From assembly GCA_963709525.1 (NCBI GenBank), contig CAVPXB010000028.1:1-64000 (forward strand): 64,000 nt of DNA, in the 5' to 3' direction. Positions 55,601 through 64,000 of the stretch are shown here, piece after piece. Made by a program: the position numbers and the translations under genes. The DNA comes from CAIWHR01 sp963709525 (lineage in GTDB: Bacteria; Pseudomonadota; Gammaproteobacteria; Burkholderiales; Casimicrobiaceae). The stretch's first letter is position 1. Each line of letters begins with the position of its first letter. The notes under the pieces were generated by a model, which was not told the origin of the DNA, searched no databases, and saw only the letters and a program-made list of their open reading frames with translations.

Positions 55601-56906
55601 ACGGCGGCTTGAGCGCTTGCCGGAACAGGTCGCCCGACCCGGCGATGCGGGTGGCAAGCTCGGCCGTGAAGCCCGGATCGCCGCGCCAGAAGCGCCGCAC
55701 CGTGTCGCGGAAGCGGTCGTTCCATTCGCCCCAGGCGGCCGGAAACGCACCCAGCCGGTAGCCGCCGGGGCCGATGTCCCAGGGCTCGGCAATGAGTTTC
55801 AGCTCGCGCAGCACCGGGTCCTGCGCGATGGCCTGCATCAGGGGCGCCGCGGGATCGAAACCGTCGGCGCGCCGGAACAGCGTCGTCGCGAGATCGAAGC
55901 GGAAGCCGTCGACGCCTGCCGCCAGAGCGTAATGGCGCAGCACGTCCATCGCCAGCCGCAACACCGGCGGCCGGTCCAGCGCCAGCGTGTTGCCGCAGCC
56001 GGTGTCGTCGACATAGCGTCCGTCGGTGGCGGATCGCAGACGGTAATAGAGCGCGTTGTCCAGCCCGGCCAAGGACAGCAGCGGCCCGTGGATATCGCCT
56101 TCGCCGGTGTGATTGAAAACGATGTCGAGGATGACTTCGATGCCGGCTGCCTGCAGCGCCGCGACCGCGCTGCGCAACTCGGTCATGCCGCCGGGCGCGA
56201 GGCGGGGATCGGGAACGAACAGCGCGACCGGGTTGTAGCCCCAGTAATTGCCGAGGCCGCGCGCGTGCAGATGCGCCTCGTCGATCGCCGCCGCGATCGG
56301 CATCAACTCGACCGTCGTGATGCCCAGGCGCACCAGGTGATCGATGGCCGCGGGGTGCGCAAGTGCGGCGCAGGTGCCGCGCAAGCCGGTCTGGAGGTCA
56401 GGATGCGCTCGCGTGTAGCCGCGCACGTGAAGCTCGTAGACGACGGTGTCGGACCAGGGCACTCGCGGGCGCGCGACGACCGGCGTATCGAATGCCGGGA
56501 CCGCGATCGCCTTGGGTACCGCGTGCGCGCTGTCGCGGTCGTCGCGGCGAGCGTCGGCGTCGATTGCCCGCTGTACCGGATCGAAGCCGAAGGCCCGGTC
56601 GAGCGCGCGGGCGTAAGGGTCGACGAGCAGCTTCGACGGATTGAAGCGGTGGCCGTGTGCGGGGTCCCAGGGCCCGCAGGCGCGCAGCCCGTAGCGGGTG
56701 CCTGGAGCAAGGCCCGGGATGTGGCCGTGAAACACGTTGCCGGTGCGCTCGGGCAGCCGGACGCGCGCGGTCTCGGCGGCACCCGCCGCATCGAACAGGC
56801 ACAGCTCGATGGCAGTGGCGTGGACGGACACGACGGCGACATTGGCGCCACCCTCGACCAGCGTGAGCCCCAGCGGTTCGGGGCTGCCCGCGCCCACGCG
56901 CAACAT
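52635..56906 (-). CDS. Fused glycogen debranching enzyme GlgX and 4-alpha-glucanotransferase MalQ
   Basis: One unbroken 1423-residue protein. Residues 1-690 are a GlgX-type GH13 enzyme: VILDIVFNHTGEGD, GVDGFRFDLATTLF (nucleophile Asp), LIAEPWDIGPGG (acid Glu) and FVAAHDGFTLADVV. Residues about 695-1423 are a GH77 amylomaltase: LRIDHAMGLARLFWVPDGAV, CFVVGEDLGTVPEGFRERM and STHDLPTVRGWW. The start ATG 56906 overlaps the glgA stop (TGATG). GlgX removes branch stubs left by phosphorylase and MalQ rearranges the released maltodextrins, so the fusion joins consecutive steps. Confidence 0.93.
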   Translation of the reverse strand: MLRVGAGSPEPLGLTLVEGGANVAVVSVHATAIELCLFDAAGAAETARVRLPERTGNVFHGHIPGLAPGTRYGLRACGPWDPAHGHRFNPSKLLVDPYARALDRAFGFDPVQRAIDADARRDDRDSAHAVPKAIAVPAFDTPVVARPRVPWSDTVVYELHVRGYTRAHPDLQTGLRGTCAALAHPAAIDHLVRLGITTVELMPIAAAIDEAHLHARGLGNYWGYNPVALFVPDPRLAPGGMTELRSAVAALQAAGIEVILDIVFNHTGEGDIHGPLLSLAGLDNALYYRLRSATDGRYVDDTGCGNTLALDRPPVLRLAMDVLRHYALAAGVDGFRFDLATTLFRRADGFDPAAPLMQAIAQDPVLRELKLIAEPWDIGPGGYRLGAFPAAWGEWNDRFRDTVRRFWRGDPGFTAELATRIAGSGDLFRQALKPPSRSLNFVAAHDGFTLADVVAFEHKHNAANGEDNRDGTGANHSWNHGVEGPTADPSIIARRRRDIRNLLATLLLARGTPMLAMGDEAGRTQRGNNNAYAQDNALTWLAWEQLDESLLRFTRALVALRREHPALRRDAWLTGAPVDASGIPDVEWHNPDGSVMTPGHWSEGERRTLIAVLYAPPEAGRAADRVLVALHAGLDAIAIALPAPREAAQWRLRLDTSLEHRVPDDASAPGDGTLAIAPASVVVLAEVPAAPETRRLRRIDATALDRLARAAGIAPDWWGVDGRRHTVTTATRRALLAAMGLAVDSTDDARAHLAGFARAAQQWPNVHIVGADSPALVPLPADATAGRLHPPLLITCEDGRVLPLPASALDGPGREVVDADERRVLHRLLALPALPPGRHQLHAAGTPDLRCTLIAAPGRCHRPDALAQGGRRFGVAAQLYALRRAGDAGIGDYTTLGDFAVSCARAGAATIGLNPLHALFATDRERASPYQPCDRRFLDPLAIDLDAVPDLESDASARRLLARHAATIAALSAQPRVDYTGVGALKDRILAAAYAAFERRAAADPLVCEFGAFVAAGGQALADFALFETLARVHGGLPWQRWPAALARPDTAAARAMGRDHARDVRFHLYLQWLADRQLGAAARRARAAGLELGFYRDLAVGAAPDGAEAWSQQDLYARGASVGAPPDPFSRAGQNWGIPPPSPHALRADAFASIAALFRANMRHAGGLRIDHAMGLARLFWVPDGAVPADGAYVHYPVDELLGVLALESARARCFVVGEDLGTVPEGFRERMDAAGVLSYRVLWFERAGADFMAAAHYPAQSAACASTHDLPTVRGWWTGADIAERHRLGHLDAAAAARAEHERERERHALCAALSLPAPALSADRASAPEATTVTIAAHRFIAETPAALVLLQADDLAGEVDAINLPGTDRERPNWRRKIALDATALWDTPIGAAARRDLASHGRTVAGVPGGAAAIDDDN

Positions 56907-58363
56907 CAATCGACGCGGCTTGCCGCGAGTTCGCGATACAGCGCGGCGTAACGCTTCGCCGGCCGCGACCAGCCGACGTCGGTGGCCATGGCCCGGGTCT
57001 GTATGCGCCGCCACACCGACGGGCTGCGCCACAGTGCGGCGGTGCGATCGATGGCGATCGACAGCGTGTCGCGGGAGACCGGCGAGAACACGATGCCGGT
57101 GCCGGCATTCGCCGCGAGCGCCATTTCGTTGGCGTCGACGACCGTGTCGGCGAGTCCGCCGACGCGGGCCACGACGGGCAACGCGCCATAACGCAATGCG
57201 CATAGCTGCGTCAGGCCGCAGGGCTCGAACCGCGATGGGACGAGCAGCGCGTCGCTGCCGGCCTGCACCTGGTGGGCGAGCGACTCGTCGTAGCCGATGA
57301 CGGCGACCATGCGTCCCGTGCGCGCATAGGCGCCAGCCGCGAATCCGTGCTCGAGCAGCCGGTCGCCGGCGCCCAATACGACGAGCTGCGCGCCGGCGCG
57401 ATCGATCGCAGGCAGGGCCTCCAGCAGGAGATCCATGCCTTTCTGCCAGGTGAGCCGGGAGACGACGCCGAACAGCAGCGCACCCGGGTTGACCTCGAGC
57501 CCGACCCGCTGCTGCAGTGCCGCCTTGTTCAGCGCGCGCGCGCCGGGATGTCGCGCATCGAAGCGCGCGGCCAGATGCGCGTCGGTGGCGGGGTTCCACA
57601 ACGCATCGTCGATGCCGTTGAGGATGCCGGACAGCACCGATGCCCGCTCGCGGAGCAGGCCATCGAGGCCCATGCCGCCTTCGGAGGCGCGGATTTCACC
57701 GGCGTAGCTGGGCGACACCGTCGTGATGCGGTCGGCGAGCGCCAAACCCGCCTTGAGGAAGCCGATGCTGCCGTAGTATTCGACGCCGTCGAGTTCGAAG
57801 GCGTTGGGGGGCAGCCCGAGGGCGGACAGCCACGCGCTCGGGAACTGTCCCTGGAAGGCGAGGTTGTGCACGGTCATGACCGACCCCGCCCGCCGCCCGC
57901 CGCCGTAGTGCATGTACGCCGGCGCGAGTCCCGTTTGCCAGTCGTGCGCGTGGACAACGTCGGGCGCGACGGCGGGTGCGCTGCCGCGACCCAGCTCGGC
58001 GGCAGCCCAGCTCAGCGCCGCAAAACGGAAGGCGTTGTCGGGCCACTCGCGGCCATCGGGTCCCAGGTAGGGGTTGCCGCCCCGCATGTACAGATGCGGA
58101 GCATCGAGCGCGAGAAGGTCGATCCCGCCGGCATGGCCGGAGAGGATGCGCGCGTCGCCGCCGAAGAGGTTCGCGAAGCTGACCACGACCTTCGCCTCGG
58201 GGAGGGCCTTCAGCACCGCGGGATAGCCCGGCACCAGCGAGCGCACGTGGACGCCCTCGCCGGCAAGTGCTCCCGGCAGCGCGCCGACGACGTCGGCCAG
58301 CCCGCCGGTCTTGACCCATGGAAAGATCTCGGACGCGACCGACAGCACCTGGAGCGACTTCAT
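56906..58363 (-). CDS. glgA: Glycogen synthase
   Basis: A 485-residue GT5 enzyme that adds glucose from ADP-glucose to glycogen. The ADP-glucose-binding KTGGLADVVGALPGAL is at residues 18-33; HAHDWQTGLAPAYMHY and the C-terminal LLVPSRFEPCGLTQL, then GTGIVFSP, are typical. The frame is intact. It overlaps the end of glgC by four bases (ATGA) and the start of the GlgX-MalQ gene by one. Confidence 0.95.
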   Translation of the reverse strand: MKSLQVLSVASEIFPWVKTGGLADVVGALPGALAGEGVHVRSLVPGYPAVLKALPEAKVVVSFANLFGGDARILSGHAGGIDLLALDAPHLYMRGGNPYLGPDGREWPDNAFRFAALSWAAAELGRGSAPAVAPDVVHAHDWQTGLAPAYMHYGGGRRAGSVMTVHNLAFQGQFPSAWLSALGLPPNAFELDGVEYYGSIGFLKAGLALADRITTVSPSYAGEIRASEGGMGLDGLLRERASVLSGILNGIDDALWNPATDAHLAARFDARHPGARALNKAALQQRVGLEVNPGALLFGVVSRLTWQKGMDLLLEALPAIDRAGAQLVVLGAGDRLLEHGFAAGAYARTGRMVAVIGYDESLAHQVQAGSDALLVPSRFEPCGLTQLCALRYGALPVVARVGGLADTVVDANEMALAANAGTGIVFSPVSRDTLSIAIDRTAALWRSPSVWRRIQTRAMATDVGWSRPAKRYAALYRELAASRVD

Positions 58364-59648
58364 CGCGCGTGGGCTGCGAGGCCGAGCTTGTCGATCATCT
58401 CCTGCGTGATGAGGCAGATGCCCTTCGCTGTGCGACGGAAGCGCGCGGCGTCGACTTCGGGATCTTCGCCGACGACGAGCCCGTCCGGTATGCGGACGCC
58501 GCGATCGATGACCACGTTGGTCAGGCGCACGTGTCGGCCGACGTCGACGTAGGGCAGAACCACCGCGTTCGAGACTTCGGAGTAGGAGTGGATGCGCACC
58601 CCGGTGAACAGCAGCGAACGTCGCAGCGAAGCGCCGGAGACGATGCAGCCGCCCGAGACCAGCGACGAGATGCCGATGCCGCGCCGACCGTCGACGTCGT
58701 GGACGAACTTCGCCGGCGGCGTGATCTCGGCGTAGGTCCAGATCGGCCAGTCGTGCTGGAAGAGGTCGAGCTCGGGAACCACGTCGGTGAGGTCGATGTT
58801 CGCCTCCCAGTAAGCGTCGATGGTGCCGACGTCGCGCCAGTAGCTCTCGGCTTCCTCGTACGAGCGCACGCAGGAATTGGTGAAACGGTGCGCGACCGCC
58901 TTGCCGTTCTTGACCAGCCAGGGAATGATGTCCTTGCCGAAATCGCGGCTGGACGTCGGGGTCGGCGGCGTCGCGACGCAGCTGCTCGTTCAGGAATTCG
59001 CGCCGGAAGACGTAGATGCCCATGCTGGCGAAGGCGTAGCCGGGGCGGTCCGGCATCTCGGGCGGGACGGCGGGCTTCTCGATGAACGACACGATGCGGT
59101 CTTCGGTGTCGACGTGGATGACGCCGAAGCCCGATCGCTTCGGCCACCGGCACCTCGATGCAGGCCACGGTGACGTCGGCCCCGGGTTGACGTGCTGGAT
59201 CAGCATCCGCTCGTAGTCCATCTTGTAGATGTGGTCGCCGGCGAGGATGACGAGGTACTCGGGCGCGTAGCTGTCGATGATGTCGATGTTCTGGTACACG
59301 GCGTCGGCGGTGCCGGCGTACCACTGCTCTTCGGAAATTCGCTGGCTCGCGGGAAGCATGTCGAAGCTCTCGTTGCGCACCGGCTGCAGGAAGTTCCAGC
59401 TGCGATGCAGGTGCCGGATCAGGCTGTGCGCCTTGTACTGCGTCGCCACCGCGATGCGCCGGATGCCCGAATTGAGCGCGTTGGACAGCGCGAAATCGAT
59501 GATCCGCGACTTGCCGCCGAAGTAGACCGCGGGCTTGGCCCGCAAATTGGTGAGTTCCATCAGGCGGCTGCCGCGGCCGCCGGCCAGCACATAGGCCATC
59601 GCTTGAACGCGCCAGGGGGGTCGAGTAGGTCACCTTGTCCATTGCCAC
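58360..59648 (-). CDS. glgC: Glucose-1-phosphate adenylyltransferase (four frame breaks)
   Basis: It makes ADP-glucose from glucose 1-phosphate and ATP. AMAYVLAGGRGSRLMELTNL and RAKPAVYFGGKSRIIDFALS are diagnostic; AGDHIYKMDYERMLIQH, VACIEVPVAEA, SGFGVIHVDTEDRIVSFIEK and SYWRDVGTIDAYWEANIDL follow, but lie in three different frames. Breaks lie near 59615 (in a six-G run), 59188, 59135 and 58965; correction gives 428 residues starting MAMDKVTYSTPWRVQ. Conservation on both sides of every break suggests sequence errors. The C-terminal beta-helix domain is complete. Confidence 0.88.
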
Positions 59649-59706
59649 CTCCCGTTACGGCGGGATGCCGGGTTTGCGATGACGGTGCGCTCTTTTTCCA
59701 TCGTCG

Positions 59707-61895
59707 TCATTGACCGCCGTCATGAACCAGCCACAGCACGCCGAGCGGCGGCAACATGACGTCGGCGCTGCAGGGGAAGCCGTGCCACGAGTGCGCATCG
59801 GCGATCACGCCGCCGGCATTGCCGCAGTCGCTGCCGCCATAGAGGGCGGCGTCGGTGTTGAGGAGCTCGCGCCAGCGTCCCGGCAGCGGCAGGCCGACGC
59901 GATAGCCGGGACGCGGCACCGGCGTGAAGTTGGCGATCATCATGATCGGGCGCGCCCCGTCGCCGCCCCCGCGCACCCAGGCGAAGACCGAATTGTCGCG
60001 GTCGTCGACGACGATCCAGCGAAAATCCTCGCGGCTCGCAATCGCGCGCGTGCAGCGCGGGCTCGGCGCGGTAGAGCGCATTGCAGTCGCGCACCAGCGA
60101 TTGCATGCCGCGGTGCAGCGCGATGTCGAGCAGGTGCCAGTCGAGCGACTGCGCGAAGTTCCACTCCTGCCCCTGGCCGAATTCCAGCCCCATGAACAGC
60201 AGCTTCTTGCCCGGATAGGCCCACATCAACGCGAACGCGGCGCGCAGCGTGGCGAACTGCTGCCAGGCGTCCCCCGGCATCCGACCCAGCAGCGAGCGCT
60301 TGCCGTGCACGACCTCGTCGTGCGAGAGCGGCAGCACGAAATTCTCGGAGAACGCGTAGACCAGGCCGAAGGTGATCCGGTCGTGGTGCCAGCGCCGGTG
60401 CACGGGCTCGTACTTCAGGTAGTCGAGCGTGTCGTTCATCCAGCCCATGTTCCACTTGAAGCCGAAGCCGAGTCCGCCGGCGTGCACCGGTTGCGACACG
60501 CCGGCCAAGCGGTGGATTCCTCGGCGATGGTGACGACGCCCGGATGGCGCGCGTAGACCGCGGTGTTGAGCTGGCGCAGGAACGCGATGGCGTCGAGGTT
60601 CTCGCTGCCGCCGTAGCGGTTCGGCGATCCACTGCCCTTCCTTGCGCGAGTAGTCGAGGTAGAGCATCGAGGCGACCGCGTCGACGCGCAGCCCGTCGAT
60701 GTGGTAGCGATCGAGCCAGAACAGCGCGCTGGCAAGCAGGTAGTTGGCGACCTCGTGCCGGCCGTAATTGAACACCGCGGTGTTCCAGTCCGGGTGATAC
60801 CCCAGCCGCGGGTCCTCGTGCTCGTAGAGCGCGGTGCCGTCGAAGTGGGCCAGGCCGTGCGGATCGGTGGGGAAGTGCGCCGGCACCCAGTCGAGGATCA
60901 CCCCGAGGCCCGCGTGGTGCGCGCGGTCGACGAAGCGCGCGAAGGCCGCCGGCTCGCCGTAGCGGCGCGTCGGAGCGAACAGCCCGATCGGCTGGTAACC
61001 CCAGGAGTCGTCGAGCGGATGCTCGTTGACGGGCATCAATTCAAGATGCGTGAACCCCATCTCCGCCGCATAGGGGATCAGCGTATCGGCGAGCTCGTCG
61101 TAGGTGAGCCAGCGATTGGCCTCGCCGCGCCGCCACGAGCCCAGGTGCACTTCGTAGATCGACATCGGGGTGCGCCGTGGATCGCGCTGCGCACGCGCCG
61201 TCATCCATTCGCGTCGGTCCAGGTGAAGGTGGTCGGTGTCGCAGACGACCGAGGCCGTCGACGGCCGCAGTTCCGAGGCGAAGCCCAGCGGGTCGGCCTT
61301 GAGCGGCAGCAGTTCGCGTTGCGGCCCCAGCACCTCGTACTTGTAGAGCGTGCCCACAGCGATTTCGGGGATGAAGATCTCCCAGACACCGATGTCGACG
61401 CGCCTGCGCATGGTGTGACGGCGGCCGTCCCAGCCGTTGAAATCGCCGACCACCGAGACCCGCGATGCATTGGGCGCCCACAGGGCGAAATGCACGCCGG
61501 GCGTGCCTTCGTGCGTCAGCGGATGCGCGCCGAGGCGGTCGTAGAGATTGACCTGCGTTCCTTCCGCCAGCAGCCAGTCGTCGACCTCGCCCAGTACCGG
61601 TCCATACGCGTAGGGATCGTCGACGATCCAGGTGTCGCGCTCGTTGCGGGCCCGCAACCGATAGGGAATGCGGCTTGCGAGGCGCGCCCTCGAAGAACCC
61701 TGCATCGTCGCGCCGGACCAGCGGCGTCACCGCCACGCCGTCGCGCGTGAGGAGCTCCACGTCGCGCGCGCCGGGCACGAAGGCGCGGACGACGATTCCG
61801 CCGGGCGCGTCGTGCGGGCCCAACACCGAGAACGGATCGCCATGCTGCCCGGAGAGGATCGACGCTATGGTGTCGCGCGCAAGTGTGGATTTCAT
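59707..61895 (-). CDS. glgB: 1,4-alpha-glucan branching enzyme (four frame breaks)
   Basis: It introduces alpha-1,6 branches into glycogen. A carbohydrate-binding domain (ASRVSVVGDFNGWDGRRHTM) precedes the GH13 catalytic core: GVILDWVPAHFPTDPHGLAH, HIDGLRVDAVASMLYLDYSR (nucleophile Asp), VVTIAEESTAW (acid Glu) and PLSHDEVVHGKRSL. Breaks lie near 61683, 60628, 60505 and 60021; each is healed by one base, giving 728 residues and ending VLWLVHDGGQ. It starts at ATG 61895, 36 bases after glgP. Confidence 0.88.
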
Positions 61896-61931
61896 CGGGA
61901 TCCCTGAAAGGCGGGTGTCGCTGTGAGACGG

Positions 61932-64000
61932 TCATGTCCGCCAGATGTCGCTGGCGTATTCGCGAATGGTCCGGTCCGACGAGAACCAGCCCATCCGCGC
62001 AGTGTTCAGCACCGCACGTTTCCACCACTGGCCGGGATCCCTCCATATCCGCCCCAACTCGTGCTGGGTGACGCGGTACGCGTCGAAGTCGGCGCAGACC
62101 ATGAAGTAGTCGTGATGGCGCAGTCCGGTGACGAGGTCGCGGTAGCGTTTGCGATCGTCCGGCGAGAAGACGCCGGCTTGGAGGCCGTCCAGAACTTCGG
62201 CCAGCGCGTGCGACGCGGCGATCGTGGCCGCGGCATCGATGCCGGCCTCGCGCCGCGCTGGCGACCTGTTCGGCAGTGAGCCCGAAGATGAAGATGTTGT
62301 CGGCGCCCACGTGCTCGAGCATCTCGACATTGGCGCCGTCCAGCGTGCCGATGGTGAGCGCGCCGTTGAGCGCGAGTTTCATGTTGCCGGTTCCCGACGC
62401 CTCCATGCCGGCAGTGGAGATCTGCTCGGAAATATCCGACGCCGGGATGATCGCCTCGGCGAGGCTCACGTTGTAGTTGGGCAGGAACACGACCTTGAGC
62501 AGGCCGCGCACGGCAGGATCGTTGTTGACGATCCGGGCCACATCGTTGGCCAGCTTGATGATGAGCTTTGCCTGGTAATAGCCCGCGGCTGCCTTGCCGG
62601 AGAAGATCTTCACCCGCGGCACCCAGTTCCTCGTCGGCTGCCCGCGCATCGCGTTGTAGAGCGCGATGGTGTCGAGAATGTTGAGCAGCTGGCGCTTGTA
62701 TTCGTGGATGCGCTTGATGTGCACGTCGAACAATGCGTCCGGGTCGAGGATGACGCCCAGTCGCTCGGCGACCAGTCGCGCCAGCGCGATCTTGTTCAGG
62801 CGCCGTTCGGCGGCGAAGCGTTCGCGGAACGCCGCGTCGTCGGCCAGCGGGACGAGCTCGGCGAGCCGCGTGGTGTCGTCCAGCACCTGGGGTCCGATCG
62901 CGTCGACGATGAGCTTGGTGAGCCCCGGATTGGCCTGAAACAGCCAGCGGCGGAAGGTGATGCCGTTGGTCTTGTTGACGATGCGGTCGGGGTAGAGTTT
63001 CGCCAGGTCGTCAAATACCGTCTTGCGCATGAGGTCGGTATGCAGTGCCGACACGCCGTTCACCCGCCGCGACCCGAGGAAGGCGAGGTGACCCATCCGC
63101 ACGTGACGCCCGCTGTTCTCTTCGATCATCGAGATCGAGGACAGCAGCCGGTTGTCCTCGTGGCCGGCAGCCCGCTGCGCATCGAGGTGCAGCGCGTTGA
63201 TGAGATAGATGATCTGCATGTGCCGGGGCAGCAGCCCCTCCATCAGCGGGACCGACCAGCGCTCGAGCGCCTCGGGCAGCAAGGTGTGGTTGGTGTAGTT
63301 GAACACCGACGTGCAGATGCGCCAGGCCTGCTCCCAGGGCATGCCCTCTTCATCGATCAGAAGCCGCATCAGTTCCGGGATTGCGATAGCCGGATGCGTG
63401 TCGTTCAACTGGATCGCGACGTCGTCGGGCAGCGTGGTGAGATCACCGTGCTGCTGCTTGTGCCGCCGCAGGAGGTCCTGCAGCGACGCGGAAGCGAAGA
63501 AGATCTCCTGCCGCAGCCGCAATTCGTGCCCGGCGGGGGTGGCGTCCGACGGATAGAGCACGCGGGAGACGGCTTCCAGGCGGACGCGATCGGCGAGCGC
63601 GCCGACGTGGTCGCCGCGATTGAAATCCTCGAGCGACAGGGGGTCGACGGCGCGGGCGGACCAAAGGCGCAGCGTATTGATGTGCTCGCCACGCCAGCCA
63701 GCGATGGGGGTGTCGTAGGCAACCGCCTTGACGCGGTCCGCGGGGTGCCATACCGACCGCGACGTGCCGTCCGCGTCGGTGACGATATCGACGCTGCCCC
63801 CGAACCCGATCGTGTAGGCCACCTCGGGCCGCGCAAACTCCCACGGGTTTCCGGCGGACAGCCACTCCTCGGGCAGTTCCAGCTGCCAGCCATCCTGCAA
63901 CGCCTGGCGGAAGATCCCGTGGTCGTAGCGGATGCCGTAGCCGTGCGCCGGGATGCCCAGCGTCGCCATGCTCTCCATGAAGCAGGCGGCGAGGCGGCCG
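61932..64000 (-). CDS. glgP: Glycogen phosphorylase, N-terminus beyond window (frame break near 62257)
   Basis: It releases glucose 1-phosphate from glycogen. The visible part begins GRLAACFMESMATLGIPAHG at the window edge, so roughly the first hundred residues are missing. IQLNDTHPAIAIPELMRLLI, DRIVNKTNGITFRRWL, VHIKRIHEYKRQLLN and the PLP-lysine region EASGTGNMKLALNGALTIGT, then LDGANVEM, are present. One extra base near 62257 shifts the frame; the end reads AGIDAAATIAASHALAEVLD to REYASDIWRT. It is first in transcription among the glg genes seen. Confidence 0.92.

Noticed and set aside
52137..56951. A 1604-codon open frame on the plus strand
   Set aside because: Antisense to the GlgX-MalQ gene and a binding-protein gene; no recognisable domain, biased composition.

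Overview
The window is about 64 kb of very GC-rich DNA, packed almost end to end with housekeeping and transport genes. Gene content and order point to a betaproteobacterium, probably Burkholderiales-like: tpiA-secG-tRNA-Leu(GAG)-nuoABCDEFGHIJKLMN, a Bug/Tct tricarboxylate-type transporter, REP-like GC-rich spacers, and etf genes next to a 600-residue acyl-CoA dehydrogenase. There is no phage, plasmid, IS transposase, CRISPR array or rRNA. The species cannot be named from this sequence alone.

Layout, plus strand: the 3' end of a DUF294-type protein and a degenerate DnaQ-like exonuclease (2-1255); a LivF-like ATPase (1331-2080); a dipeptide/oligopeptide-type ABC transporter without a binding protein, ending in an N-formylglutamate amidohydrolase (2125-6932); a tripartite tricarboxylate transporter tctC-tctB-tctA (7096-10198); tpiA, secG and tRNA-Leu (10436-11793); all fourteen genes of respiratory complex I (11986-26807); a lactate-utilisation cluster lutA-lutB-aminotransferase-lutC (26910-31032); a Mrp-type cation/proton antiporter mrpA(B)CDEFG (31109-36963); a type I secretion HlyD/ABC pair (37387-40957); and etfB-etfA plus an acyl-CoA dehydrogenase (41023-44736). 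Minus strand: a patatin-like lipase, an inositol-monophosphatase-like enzyme, and an iron-type ABC importer with two tandem binding proteins (44767-52519); then a glycogen operon read as glgP-glgB-glgC-glgA-glgX/malQ (52635-64000), with glgX and malQ fused into one 1423-residue protein.

The respiratory theme is coherent. Complex I takes NADH, Lut proteins feed electrons from lactate, ETF carries electrons from acyl-CoA oxidation, and the Mrp antiporter (whose large subunits are related to NuoL/M/N) exchanges cations for protons. The glg operon stores and mobilises glucose.

Two features stand out. First, an exactly 159-bp, nearly palindromic element occurs three times (13465-13623, 36964-37122, 47920-48078). 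Each copy starts directly after the stop codon of a gene read in the same direction. Second, at least 21 single-base frame breaks interrupt otherwise well-conserved genes (N-formylglutamate amidohydrolase, tctC, tctA, nuoF, nuoG, nuoH, nuoJ, nuoM, mrpA, glgC, glgB, glgP). I read these as uncorrected sequencing or assembly errors, not gene decay, and give frame-corrected gene extents. Positions of the breaks are accurate to a few bases only. No clearly new defence or biosynthetic system was found.
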